DNA of 64,000 nt from Cryptomeria japonica (GCF_030272615.1 NC_081406.1:116839347-116903346); one strand, 5' to 3'; shown: positions 43,577 to 54,756, counted from the stretch's first letter. Translations and numbers: made by a program. Notes: generated by a model from the letters alone, not told the origin.

Positions 43577-45002
43577 GTTTTCTTAATGGGCAAGAGAAGT
43601 TGAACCAAAGGCATATCGAGTGGGTTGAACAACTCCAACCTTACACCTTTACCATCAAGTATAAGAAGGGTGTGTCCAATAAGGTTGCAGATGCTTTGAG
43701 CAGGAGAACCCTCACTATCCAATAAATTCAGTTGCAAAGTGTTAGTGTCGATTCTCTTAAAGCCATGTACAAGGAGGATAATGATTTGAAGGATGCATAT
43801 GATGTATGTACTAAGTTTGCTGACTCTTTTCATGTTGAGTTTTATGATTTTATGTTGTAGGATGGATTGCTCTTCAAGGTGCATCAGCTATGTATTCCTC
43901 AATGCTTTACGAGGGAGAATATCATTAGAGAGAAACACAATGGTAGCCTTGGAGGTTATTTTGGTTTGGACAAAACCTTAGAGCAGGTATCAAGGTTTTA
44001 CTTTTGGCCTAAGATGCAAGCAAAGGTAAGAAGATTTGTGGAGCATTGTCCTATTTGTCAAAGGGAAAAAGGTGTTTCAAGGAATGCTGGTTTGTATCGG
44101 CCTTTACCAATTCCTACTAGGCCTTGGGAAAGCCTTAGTATGGATTTTGTACTTGGATTGCCCAAAAATCCTAGGGGATTTGATAGTGTTTTTGTGATTG
44201 TTGATAGGTTCAGCAAGATGGCTCATTTTATGCCATGTAAATGCACAAATGATGCATCTCATATTGCAGGTCTATTTTTCAAAGAAGTTGTAAGGATACA
44301 TGGATTACCTCTCAATATTGTCACTAATAGAGACTCCAAGTTTGTTGGTCATTTTTGGAGGACTCTCTAGAATAAATTAGGTTCCAATCTATCATTTTCT
44401 TCAGCATACCACCCTCAGACTGATGGACAAACTGAGGTGGTTAATAGATCCCTTGGCAATCTCCTTAGATGCCTTACCAAGCAACATGGACAAAGTTGGG
44501 ATTTGGTGATTGGACAAGCTGAATATGCATATAATGATTTAGTCAATAGAAGCATAGGGACAAGTCCATTTGAGGTTGTGTATGGTTTACATCCTAGAGG
44601 GATACTTGAACTCAGAGATCTTGGAGGCATGGACAAAAGGAGTGCCCAAGGAGATAATTTTGCTGTCACCATGAAGGAGATTCGTGAACAAGTTAAGGCA
44701 TCACTTCAACAAAGTGCGGATAAATATAAACTCAGAGCAGATGTTAAGAGGAGAGATGTTCAGTTCAAAGTAGTGGATTTGGTGATGGCCTACCTAAGGA
44801 AAGAAAGGTTACCTAAAGGCCAACCCTCTAAACTGCTCATGAAGAAGATAGGTCCTCTCCGAGTAGTTCATAAATTTGGCAACAATGCCTATCAAGTGGA
44901 ACTTCCAACAGACTTTGGAATATCTCCCATCTTCAATGTATGTGATTTGATAGCCTTCAAAGGATCCTTGACAGATGCAACACCTAGTTCATTTTTGTGG
45001 AA
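43577..45002 (+). pseudogene. int: Chromovirus integrase
   Basis: After the RNase H end (GVSNKVADALSRR, about 43670-43710), the HHCC zinc domain shows EKHNGSLGGYFGLDKTLEQV...FVEHCPICQREKG (about 43930-44070). The catalytic core has SMDFVLGLP (first Asp, about 44138), a NRDSKFVGHFW block (second Asp, about 44326) and a HPQTDGQTEVVN block (Glu, about 44410-44440). The two residues before NRD read Val-Thr, where Ser-Asp or Thr-Asp is usual. The C-terminal GPLRVVHKFGNNAYQVELP segment is the GPY/F-type module. TAG stops at about 43857 and 44368 and a frameshift near 45000 break it. Confidence 0.92.
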
Positions 45003-45221
45003 GAGGATGTAGAGTGGGTAAAGGATCTACCGCCTAGAAAACCATTGGAATTGGAGTGCATTCTTGAATCCAAGGTGATCAAACAAACCAGGAAAGGTGT
45101 GTACAAGAACTATTTGGTCAAGTGGAAGGGACTTCCTGAGTCTGAAGCTACTTGGATGAATGAAAGTGATATCATCAAACATGGCACCTCAGTCACCCGA
45201 TTAGCAACTCAAGGGACTTGA
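45000..45221 (+). pseudogene. Chromodomain at the integrase C-terminus
   Basis: LECILESKVIKQTRKG (about 45046) then YLVKWKGLPESEATW (about 45112-45156) and MNESDIIKH match a chromodomain. The aromatic positions are Tyr at YLVKW and Trp at ATW; the first cage residue, usually Tyr or Phe near the start, is not evident. In chromoviruses this module directs integration to methylated-histone chromatin. It is joined to the integrase by a frameshift near 45000. Confidence 0.85.
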
Positions 45222-45229
45222 GTTTTCCT

Positions 45230-45242
45230 GTCCCAGGGAGTA
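45230..45242 (+). promoter_or_regulatory. Weak polypurine region before the 3' LTR
   Basis: TCCCAGGGAGTA precedes the LTR. A purine run (AGGGAG) is present but short. Confidence 0.4.
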
Positions 45243-46828
45243 TGGTGTAGGGGCACTAGGACATGTGTCTACTTCATTTTTGATATGTGTCTACATCATT
45301 TTGATTCATGGTTATGCTTAGGAATAGAATGTGTATTATGTGTGTTTGAATGCCTATTGATTAGGTCTAGACAGTGTAATAATCCTTGAGGCTCCAAGGT
45401 GTGTCAACTTGGTCAAAGGACTTGTATGGGAATTTTATATGTATTTTTGGTGTTTAGGGGTCTATAATGTGTGGTATGTTCATTCTTGACCTTTGGTGTG
45501 AAGGCAAGACCGAATTGTATCAAGTGGACAAAAGTTGCAAAGTTGCATTATTGTCTTAGGCAACTTTTCTTGCAAGATTTTGAAATATGGTTATCCCAAC
45601 GGTTAGTTGGTTGATTGTATATGTTGGGGTGGTTGGAGGAATACCTTGTCATTATATAAGCCTGGGGGAATGAAGCCAACTGGTTACAGATGATATGGAA
45701 TGAAATTCTTGTCTTCAACACAAACTGTTATTGCAATTTCCTGCATTCTTCTTGAGTTTTCTGCTCTTGCATAATTTTGTGTGAATGGTGGGCATGAAAT
45801 AAAAATTTGGAAAGTTGTAACAGAGGTTAAAATTCAACTTGGAGTTGATCTTAGGTCTTGAGGCTTTCGGGTTTGGAAGGAACTAAAATTTCTTTCCCAC
45901 TGGCTTGAGAAAACCCTCAAAACTAGGGTTTGGATGCAAATAGTGACACAAATCAACGTCTCTTTATGGGATCAGTCTGAAACCTTGGGGGATGTTGATG
46001 TGAATTGTATAATAAATTTTAATAGTGGTTTTGGAGAGAGGAAGTGCCATTTTTCCTTCTTAAGATGATGCCCTAGGCTTGACATCGCTCATGTGGCAAG
46101 CCTGTGCAGTAGAAGAAGAGGGTGGAAACCTTGGACAACAGATTGAAGGATTGTCAAATTTGGCATGAGAAGGACCCTTGGAAATGTGTAGACCCTTGGA
46201 AATAATTAATCATTCCTTCCTTTGAGACTAGTGAAGCTTTTGAGAGCCTAATTCCCAATACTGGCTAGAAGAGGCTAAATAGGGTCAATAGGGTTTGACC
46301 ATTCGTACTCAAAACCCAGATGCAAAATTTTGGAATCTTGTAGAATTCCCAAAAGGGTACTCAAATATAAAAAAAATTAAAGGGGTTGTTTAGGTAGTTT
46401 GTGAGGTAAGGTGGGAAAAGTCCAAATGGAGGGCTAATTGCTTGTAGCCCTATTTCCTAGGTTCAAAAGGGGAAAAGGAACAAAGGGCTAGTAAACACTG
46501 ATCTAAGGGGTCAAGATCAATAAAAATACCATATAACACATGTGAAAATACTCACATAGGTTAGATTCCACCATTTGAGTAAAGATCCCGTTGCTTGGGG
46601 TTTGGGGTTGTTAGGTGTCCTTGGTTGAGGGGTTGAAACCTTAGGAGTAGGAGAATCCTTGTCAGTTGTGAGTTGTCTTGAGTGGAGAGATCCTTGGGAA
46701 GGATCTAAGGGAAAGCTCTAGAAACCTTGAGAATGTTGAAGACATTGGTCCATTGGATGGTACCAAGTGGAGACCCCTTGAAGAGGAAAACCAAGCAAGT
46801 GATATAACAACCTAAATCCTCTGCATCA
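45243..46828 (+). repeat. 3' LTR of the chromovirus
   Basis: It starts TGGTGTAGGGGCAC and ends CTCTGCATCA at 46828. The length equals the 5' copy (1586 bp), with scattered, mostly transition, differences. Confidence 0.92.
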
Positions 46829-47480
46829 TCAGTCTCCTTAATAGGGGGTTTTATTTTCTGTACAACCAGGGGACAGTCCCTAATTTTGTGCTCCATCGAC
46901 TGGCACTGATAGGAAGTGTTGGAAAGGTTGAAATAAATGACCTTCTGGGTGGAGGTATTTCCACCCACTTGAATATCAACAGTTTCTTTTAGGTCACAGG
47001 AAAGGTTGACCTCAACACAGACCCTCTTTTGAGGGTGAGCATTAAAAAACCAGTCTGGTTCAAGACAAATAAATTTTCCAATAGACTGAGCAATAGTTTG
47101 CATGAAAGGCCAACAAGGCAAAGAAAGACCGGGGAACTCAACCTAGACCGAGACTTGCAACTTTTTATCATCTGAGACAAAAAAGTCTCGAGACCAACGC
47201 TGGAAAAATAGAAGGGAAGACTCCATGGCCCATGAGAGAGGATAGCCTCAACATGGGAAGGGTTCGAGAAGTGAAACAAAAAGAAACCCTTCGTGAGGCT
47301 TTGGATGCCATCAAGCCGGACTCCATGAGGAGACCAGGCTTTGGCGACTCAGTCACGAAGCATGCTTTCAGGAGGGATCCTACCCACAAAATAACCTATC
47401 AAAGTCCATTTTTCAAACCACTCATAGGCATTATCAAAATATTGAATAAGAAGTTCCAAAAATACTTTCAAGGTCTATAA
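46829..47480 (-). pseudogene. LINE ORF1 (DUF4283-type RNA-binding protein with zinc knuckle)
   Basis: Read on the minus strand, FSNPSHVEAILSHGPW (about 47220-47275) is the conserved GPW region of plant LINE ORF1. LPCWPFMQTIAQSIGKFICL and RVCVEVNLSCDLKETVDIQV (about 46970-47125) follow. A CCHC-like knuckle (CQSMEHKIRDC, about 46880-46915) lacks its second Cys. A frame change near 47130 and TAG codons break it. ORF1 binds LINE RNA. Its continuation is at 38998, across the chromovirus. Confidence 0.75.
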
Positions 47481-47490
47481 TTTAGAAAAA

Positions 47491-47990
47491 AGCCTCAGTA
47501 TCCTCCCAAATCAAAAGTTAGGACCTCTAAAAGTTTTGCCTTCTACATTTGAAATGTAAAAATGTTTAGGATATTGACAATAATTAAAATAGGTAGTTAC
47601 ACTTGTTGACCAAATTATGATGCATGCTACAACATGTTATAACGTGTTGTAGACACCTAAAATTGTCCTATCTAATTAAATAAATATTTTTATTTATTTA
47701 ATTATTTTATCCTAAGTCTTCTATTAATTAAATAAATTTTTATTTATTTAATTAATTCATTTATCCTCTTCTAAGCCTTTCCTCATTTAAATAAATACTT
47801 TTATTTATTTATATTATCCTTTTCTTAAATTAAATAAACATTTTATTAATTTAGTTGATCCCACTTCTTCTATTAATTAAATAAATCTTTATTTATTTAA
47901 TTAATTCATTAGCCTTTTCTACCCATGACACATATCACTCATCCAGGGATAACTTTAAGAAACCACCCCTCGGGCAACTGTGTAAAATCC
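47491..47990. repeat. AT-rich LTR-like region with twin hairpins
   Basis: ATTAATTAAATAAA (47723-47736 and again 47872-47885) pairs with TTTATTTAATTAAT (47743-47756 and 47892-47905). Each forms a 14-bp perfect stem with a 6-base loop. Similar but weaker TTAAATAAAT stems lie between. TGTTGTAGACACC near 47645 could be an LTR start. No genes. Confidence 0.6.
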
Positions 47991-47999
47991 TGGTGAATC

Positions 48000-48345
48000 A
48001 GACATTATTTTCGAGGGGAAATTTTCATATGGATGGCGATTTTTTTTTAAAATGGAGAAAAAAATTATTTTGTATTGGCGATTTTTTTTAGGGCACAAAA
48101 ATTCCATAAATTTTTGGCGAATAATACCTTGTTCTATGGGGAAAATATTATTGTGGGAGGCGAATAATTTTTGTTAAAAGGAACAAATATATAATTGTAT
48201 GAGCGAAAATTTTTGCTCTGAAGGAAAAATTATTTAAATGTATTGGCGATTTTTATCCACCGCTTGAAAATTATTTAATTTGTTTTGGCGAATATTTTGT
48301 TATTTATGAAAAAATATATAATTTATTGGCAATTTAATGAATTCA
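48000..48345. repeat. Degenerate array with 42-bp period (GGCGA core)
   Basis: A GGCGAWWWTTT-like core starts at 48035, 48077, 48116, 48159, 48202 (AGCGA), 48245, 48287 and 48328 (GGCAA). Spacings are 42, 39, 43, 43, 43, 42 and 41. The bases between cores differ strongly apart from being A/T-rich with AAAAATTATTT patches. No coding frame. Confidence 0.75.
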
Positions 48346-48987
48346 TTGCCATTAATAGACAAGGTACATCACATCACATCACATAATACATTGAGTCCGG
48401 ACTCCGCACGATGTATCAATAAGCACAACCTCTTTGACACATGAAGGGTGACACATACCTAAAATCTATCAATGATTTTAAATTGTTCGATGATCATAGA
48501 TCAATGGCTGAAGTTTTATTTTGGCCCAATTTTTTGAAGAGAACATAGCTCACCAGAAAGTGCCCAGAATGGAATTGGATTCAATAGACATGTATCAAAT
48601 GTCATGAATTATGATTGATAATTTCATTCATTTAATATATATCTTTTCACTAATTGCAATCCACTCTGTCCCCACAACTTCCAATGTGATACTTGCCAAT
48701 TTGGTACTAGTTTATAGCTATTTCCATTTTTGCACAATAGTGCATTTATGGGAAAGATTTGCAGAGATACAAAAGATTTAAAATTTTTTATAGCAATTAA
48801 TACGGTTAAAGAAGTAATTATTACAATCAAGAGCTTCAACTATTTATATACGATCTCTGCTCCTTTCATCTTAAATTAGTCTTTTCCATTTGGTAGATAA
48901 ATCGTCGGAGCTCACGTTATTTAAATTCTTCCTTTGGTTTAGGTTTATAGGCTCAGGTTGTTTAATTTGTAAATCTATTTTCTCAAG
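48346..48987. promoter_or_regulatory. Upstream region of the 48988 ORF
   Basis: It contains a short ACATC microsatellite (48365-48383) and AT-rich DNA. TATTTATATACGA at about 48841-48853 is TATA-like and lies about 140 bases before the start codon, a plausible promoter distance. Confidence 0.3.
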
Positions 48988-49458
48988 ATGGACACTCCCA
49001 TCCTCTTGAGAAGCATTTCTACAGAGGACCAGAGGGCCTTTCTAGGCTCCATTAGAGACCCAACCCTCCAATCATTCTGCAAGGAGGTTGGGTCATTCGC
49101 CAATGAGGCTGTGTGGATGGTGCTGGGTAGAGAGTTTCCGCGAAACAAAAATAGGTACCGTGTTAACACGGACATTACATCCCACTTCTTAGTGTCTCTT
49201 TTGGACCTCGGAGGAGACAAGGTGGATATGCTAATGCTATTGAGAAAGGTTTTTAAGGAAGACTTCCTTGGAGATGACATTACTCTTGTCATCCTTGCAA
49301 AAGTAGGGGTGGGGATCCCTTGGGCGAGTGAATTATCCAAGCTTCTCCTCCCTGACCAAACAGTGCCAGTGGCTAGGCAACCATTTCTCCTAAACCTGAA
49401 TGCGGAGCAGTTGACGCGTCACAAGAAATGGGCACAGATTGGCAGGGACTTCCTCTGA
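48988..49458 (+). CDS. Open 156-codon ORF of unknown function
   Basis: It starts at ATG 48988 (CTCAAGATGGACAC, purine at -3) and ends at TGA 49456. It is intact, unlike nearly all coding DNA around it. The product looks globular and mixed in charge: MDTPILLRSISTEDQRAFLG at the start, an acidic/hydrophobic middle (LVSLLDLGGDKVDMLMLLRK) and a basic end (LTRHKKWAQIGRDFL). There is no signal peptide, membrane segment or zinc motif. I recognise no domain. It could be a short gene, a first exon, or a fragment of an unrecognised element. G/C content is higher than in the surroundings. Confidence 0.45.
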   Translation: MDTPILLRSISTEDQRAFLGSIRDPTLQSFCKEVGSFANEAVWMVLGREFPRNKNRYRVNTDITSHFLVSLLDLGGDKVDMLMLLRKVFKEDFLGDDITLVILAKVGVGIPWASELSKLLLPDQTVPVARQPFLLNLNAEQLTRHKKWAQIGRDFL

Positions 49459-50416
49459 AAATGGTTGTTCTTGGACAACTTTCCAAACTACATGTGGCTT
49501 GAATAATTCTCTTAGCTTATGCTTTCTGAAGAATTCTACATGGAAGGAGGGCCAAATTCTTAGGGCAAAATTGTAAAAAATTCCACTACTTGTGCCCTAG
49601 CCCCGCCCCCCTAGGCCCCTAGTAATTTTTTTGTCCTATGTCCTCAAACCCTAATAGGCTTAGTGCCAATGGCTCACTCATTTTGGCTTTTAAGTTTTTG
49701 AGGGACTCAAGTCTCAGATGTAAAAATTGTAAATTTCCAAAGCATAAATATTAATGATAATTTTTCAAATTCCAGTTTGTTTCAGTTTGCCTCTTAGAGT
49801 CTTATGGATATAAAAATGCTTTCTATAATTCTATTTCATTTTTATTAATTAAAGTTTTTCAAATGTTTTTTGTATATGAGCTACGTTATTTCAATTATTT
49901 GTTAAACAATGGAAATAAATTTAATACTGTGATCTTTTTTATGTAATGCTTCTTCCTCTATATTTAATATATATAAAAAAAAATTCAGTTCGCTCCATTA
50001 ATTATTTGTACATTGATTATGGTTGATTATAATTTTATAAATATATAGTTAAGATTTGAACTAAAACTCCAACTTACTTATATTAAACTAAATTTAATTA
50101 TATTAAATTTACTTTTTTTTTTGATCGGTAAATGTTTTTTTCATTCTATTGATTCAAAGATTTCAAAATATAAAATTTGGAGTCCATCACCAAGCATAAA
50201 CGCAGATAGAAAGAGATCCATACTGCCCACATTCCAAACTTGTAAATTATCCTACCCCACATCTAGTAGCAGTAAACAAAAAACCAGTTCATGGCTAGTT
50301 ATCCAACAAATGTTCCAGCATTGATAAAAAGTTTTGTAGTTAAAAAACTAATAGTTGAAAACATTTGGAAGCAAACTAAAAAGTAATAGCGGATAGGCCA
50401 CTCACTCACTATCCCC
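49459..50416. other. AT-rich spacer
   Basis: No gene was seen. A GCCCCGCCCCCCTAGGCCCC run lies at 49601-49620, and the rest is A/T-rich. Confidence 0.4.
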
Positions 50417-51343
50417 CTAGGTCACCTCCTCTCTTCCTTCCTTGGAGGTCGATGCTTTCCCTTTTGTCACTTCAACATTCATTTTTGGAATGCAGTCTAG
50501 GCACCCGAAGTGAGGGTCGCCTTCCAAACTTGCCAGTAGTTGTATGGCCTTGCCTTCTTCAAATCTATCTCTCAATTCCCTACCAACCTCCATCCTTGCC
50601 ACCACGTGCAGAGCCTTCAGGACTTCATCCACCCTGGTTAATTTCATGAAAAGTTTCATAGCTTCCCACCCCACACGAGCTCATTCACGACATTGGTATT
50701 TGATTTCATCCTCTAGGCCATGGATAAAAGGGAGCAATTCCTCCTGGTCGTCCCCTTCCTTAATTTGAATGCCAACTCGTGACACCACCCACTCCAAAAT
50801 TGAGTCCAGGTTGATCAAAAAATCCCCATCTATCAATTTGACCAAAGTGAGTTTCACCTTTTCCACCTCCGTTCGAATTCACAGGCCCACCCCAAAATCA
50901 AAGAGTATACCTCCATGTTGGTTTGATATCGGTGATGAATATGTGCTACCTCCTCTGCAAGCATCAGACGAGCTGCTACCCACAGCTTCTCATCCTTAAA
51001 CCGGAATAATCCTTGCATTCGTTTATCTGATACTTTGCCCAAAAAGGGCACCAATTTCTTTTCTATTCATAGCGTGAAATTGGCCTCCATGGTCACTTGC
51101 AATTTCAAAAAACACTTCCTGCAAAAATAATGGAATACAGAAGCTACAAGATACAAATTTGCTCTTCTTCAAAACAAAATCTGGCATGCAAATCAAAAGG
51201 TAATAAATTCTGCCTCCGTCTAGGGCAGGTAATGAGTGTGGAGGATAAGGCATTAATGCCATGAGATCAGGAAAAAAATTTCCTGCCATCCTCTCCTCCC
51301 TCCATTCGTGTGACCTGCCACAAACAACTTCCTTCTGCAACAA
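50417..51343 (-). pseudogene. Broken minus-strand gene of unknown function
   Basis: Three frames follow one another on the minus strand. The first is VPFLGKVSDKRMQGLFRFK...LAEEVAHIHHRYQTNM (50854-51054). A one-base shift leads into VKLTLVKLIDGDFLINLDSI (50681-50866). After an in-frame TGA this continues VGWEAMKLFMKLTRVDEVLK...RMEVGRELRDRFEEGKA (50417-50674), ending in TAG. The product of about 210 residues is helical and highly charged, with a Lys/Ser/Thr/Glu tail. No zinc or catalytic motif was recognised. Upstream pieces to 51343 may be leader. It lies back to back with nothing obvious; its relation to the ORF at 48988 is unknown. Confidence 0.4.
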
Positions 51344-51997
51344 ACATTCGCCACCTTGACAGTTATACTTGCCACATTTGTTCGCTTAACAAGTTGAGGA
51401 CTGCACATTTTTGAAAAGACCGCACATATTTACTTATTTTAATTATATTAAACTTACTTATTTTAATCATATTAAATTAAAATCTATATTAAACTAAATT
51501 TATGTTGAACTTTTATATATATATATATTTTAGTCTTTATTTATTTATTAAATTAAAATTTATATTACACTAAATTTATGTTGAACTATATATATTTTAA
51601 AACTATTTTTTAAAATTATATATTGTGAACATATTTTTGAAGAATTTTGTTAAACTCTAAATTAATACACTAAATTTATGTTGAACTTTTATATATATTT
51701 TTAAACTATTTTTTAAAATTATACATCGCAAACATATTTTTAAAGAATTTTGTTAAACTTTAAATTAATATTTTAGATTTAATATTGAATGTTTTCTTTT
51801 TTATATTAAACTTTTACCTTTCAAATTGTATATCAAAATTTATATTTTTATTTAGTTATTTGTTTAATTCTAGAAACTGCGTTTCATATTTTATACTATT
51901 TTTCAATTTCATACTTTTACAAATAATATTAACATTAGATTTAATAGTTATCTCAAACTATTGCACATCTTTAAAATTTAAATGTCTCTTATTATAG
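51344..51997. other. Very AT-rich spacer
   Basis: TTAAACTAAATTTATGTTGAAC and TTTTAAARTTATA segments recur several times between 51424 and 51770. No coding frame can be supported. Confidence 0.5.
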
Positions 51998-53280
51998 GAC
52001 CGACGACATCTAACAACACTCAACAGGTACCATCATCCATTGGATGAGCAAAGATCAACGACTTAGGGTAGATTTCGGCCCAAATGTGGGAAGTGAACAC
52101 ATTTGTGAGAACTTCGCCTGGAATTTAACATTTTAAATTTAATTAAATATAATTAAGTCTATAAAGCTCTTTTTCGGGCAGAATTTTAAAATGATTAAAT
52201 AGACTTAAAAAATAGACTCGAAAAGTGACATGAGTATGGTGATGTGCCAGAAAAATGGCAGAAGTCATGAGACCCACGACATCTGACAATAGGTACCATC
52301 GTTCGTTGGATGAGCAAAGATCAACGGCTTAGGGTGGATTTTGACCCAAATGTGGGAAGTGAACACATTTGTGAGAACTTCGCCCATAATTTAACATTTT
52401 AAATTTAATTAAATATAATTAAGTCTATAAAGCTCTTTTTCGGGAAGAATTTTAAAATGATTAAATAGACTTAAAAAACAGACCCAAAAAGTGACACAAG
52501 TATGGTGACGTGCCAGAAAAATGGCAGAAGTCATGGGACCTATGACATCTGACAACAAGTACAATCGTCCGTTGGATGAGAAAAGATCAACGACTTAGGG
52601 TGGATTTCGGCCCGAATGTGGGAAGTGAACACATTTGTGAGAACTTCTCCTAGAATTTAACATTTTAAATTTAATTAAATATAATTAAGTCTATAAAGCT
52701 CTTTTTTGGGTAGAATTTTAAAATGATTAAATAGACTTAAAAAATAGACCCAAAAAGTGACACGAGTATGGTGATGTGCCAGAAAAATGGTAGAAGTCAT
52801 GGGACCCATGACATCTGACAATCGGTACCATCGTCCGTTGGATGAGCCTCAACGGCTTAGGGTGGATTTCGGCCCAAATGTGGGAAGTGAACACATTTGT
52901 GAGAACTTTGCCTGAAATTGAAATATTTTAAATTTAATTAAATATAATTAAGTATAATATCCTCATAATTTATACTCAAGTAATGAATGTTTTGTCCTTC
53001 GGCATGGAATAGTTATTAATAATAATTAATAAAATTACAACATGATTCTAGATATTTTGCCATCGTCCGTTGGATGAGTTAAGATCAACGACTTAGGGTG
53101 GATTTCGGATCGAATTTGGGAAGTGAACACATTTGTGAGAACTTCGCCCAGAATTGAACGTTTTACATTTAATGTCCTCAAAATTTATACTGAAGTAATG
53201 AATGTTTTGTCCTTCGACATGTAATAGTTATTAATAATAATTAATAAAATTACAACATGATTCTAGATATTTTGCCCTTT
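51998..53280. repeat. Tandem repeat, unit 266-273 bp, four and a half copies
   Basis: Units begin at 51998, 52271, 52537 and 52803 with GACCYAYGACATCTGACAA-like sequence; a partial fifth starts near 53059. Each contains CATCGTCCGTTGGATGAG, GGTGGATTTCGGCCC, a GTGAACACATTTGTGAGAAC block and an AATTAAATATAATTAAG block. A second repeat of about 207 bp, containing AGTAATGAATGTTTTGTCC and CAACATGATTCTAGATATTT, is present twice at the right end (about 52965-53060 and 53170-53278). No genes. Confidence 0.9.
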
Positions 53281-53577
53281 AGGTATTACTTTTGTACTTT
53301 TTAGAGTTTTCAAAATAAGAGACTCATAAATCATAATCGAATTTCATTTCATGGACAAACCTGTAAATCGAGGGAGATTCAGAAACAACTACTAGATTGA
53401 GGCATGCAAGTTGCAACAGAGACTGTCTGTGCCAATCTAGTGAAATATAAATTTCGGGTAAAATCTACAACACCTACATCCCGCCTTTTTGCTTTTTTTA
53501 ATCTCGTGGTCCAATTTGAGGGTTAGCATTTTCAGGTTTTTATCTAGCATTATTTTGAATTATTAACAATAACAACG
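53281..53577 (+). promoter_or_regulatory. Probable 5' leader of the long plus-strand gene
   Basis: It is non-repetitive and runs to ATG 53578 in a good context (AACAACGATGGGG). No unambiguous TATA box is seen. Confidence 0.3.
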
Positions 53578-54756
53578 ATGGGGAAAACAGGAAGCAGTAG
53601 TTCAATAGGAAGCCAAGTAAAAAACAAAATTTACTTAACCGAACTGGTTAAAATACCAGGTTTCACTGATGAATACCATGATATGTATGACCCTGCTATC
53701 CATGGTGAAAAGCATATCATAGATATTAGATATGCATTGTCTATTAAGGCGACAGATGCATGTAGGGCAAAATTTATTGTTTTCAACCCAATGTTACACC
53801 AAAGAACATATAAAATCGCATCATGGGATGCTGGATTGGGAAGCATGGTGTTACCTGAAGTATTCCCTTGCCCTGATTTTTTCATGGTTTGTGCCGAAAA
53901 TTATGATGAAGATAAAAAAACAATTGTCAATAAAAATACAAAAGAGGAAATTCTATCCATAAACGAGGGAGAATTTGCTCATTTGTTGAACCTAAGATTT
54001 GAAGCCCAAAACTCAAATGTCCAAATTGACCTTGGAAAGATGGCAGGGAATTATGAGAGTCTCGATCCAAGTCACAGAGATTCATTTATCAAAGCTCTAA
54101 TAAAGAGTTGTATTGGTAATGTGTTGGATCAGAATCATAAGCCTCCTTATGATTCTAACATTTTTATTCCATGGGTTGGGGATACTATTTCCTTGCTGTC
54201 GTTTTGCCTGGGATTGGAAAATAATAGGGAAGTGGGTGCAAGCCTTCTTGAAATGGTTTATAATATCCATTGTGAAGGTCGGCTAGTAAGATATAATTTT
54301 ATTGAGAACATTGTTCAATCCATGCAAAAACAATTACTAATGATAAAAAAAGGTTCATGTAAGATATTTAGGTTCTCATCCTACTTGTGCTATCTCCTTT
54401 TATCCAAGTATCATGCAATATTCGAGACCAACAAGCTTCAAATTGTGAACTATAAGATTGATGAGAAGACTAGGAAGAGAACAGAGTGTTCAATATATGA
54501 ATGGACACCAAAGATAAGGATGCATGATAACAAAAAGAACTACAACCATTTTGTAGACTTCTTTTTGGCACCAATGTATAATGAAATTACAAGCACTCCA
54601 ATGCCTAGGTTGCCCGTGTCTTGTAGAGATTGCATTCAACTCAGAAGTCAAATAGAATTGGTTGATTGGTTCTTCATGGAAGATGTAGTACCCCTCCTCG
54701 ATCAACCTCTTTTGTATGTTTTGAGTTACTTCAGTGACTGTTCTGTGGAACATTTT

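Larger units (their letters stand above)
39000..46828 (+). mobile_element. Complete Ty3 chromovirus inserted in the LINE
   Basis: Two LTRs of equal length (1586 bp), a Met-tRNA-like primer site, gag, protease, RT, RNase H, integrase and a C-terminal chromodomain appear in the canonical Ty3 order. Flanks are TTGGT before 39000 and TCAGT after 46828, an imperfect 5-bp duplication differing by two transitions. LTR divergence of several percent by eye, more than ten stops and at least three frameshifts show it is old and inactive. Confidence 0.92.
34150..47490 (-). mobile_element. L1-type LINE (minus strand), split by a chromovirus
   Basis: ORF1 (about 46829-47480) and ORF2 (about 34250-38998) lie in the correct order on the minus strand but are separated by the element at 39000-46828. 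Removing the insert, with one copy of a 5-bp target, keeps the reading frame across the junction (KET from the right side, then NSQPVEGAKKDEW from the left). The likely 3' end is near 34150 (sense GTATCCCCCAGCCTTTTGT). A poly-A tail is not clear. Many stops and shifts show an old, dead copy. Confidence 0.8.

Noticed and set aside
46705-46828. Extension of LINE ORF1 into the chromovirus LTR
   Set aside because: The open frame continues by chance beyond the insertion point at 46829.
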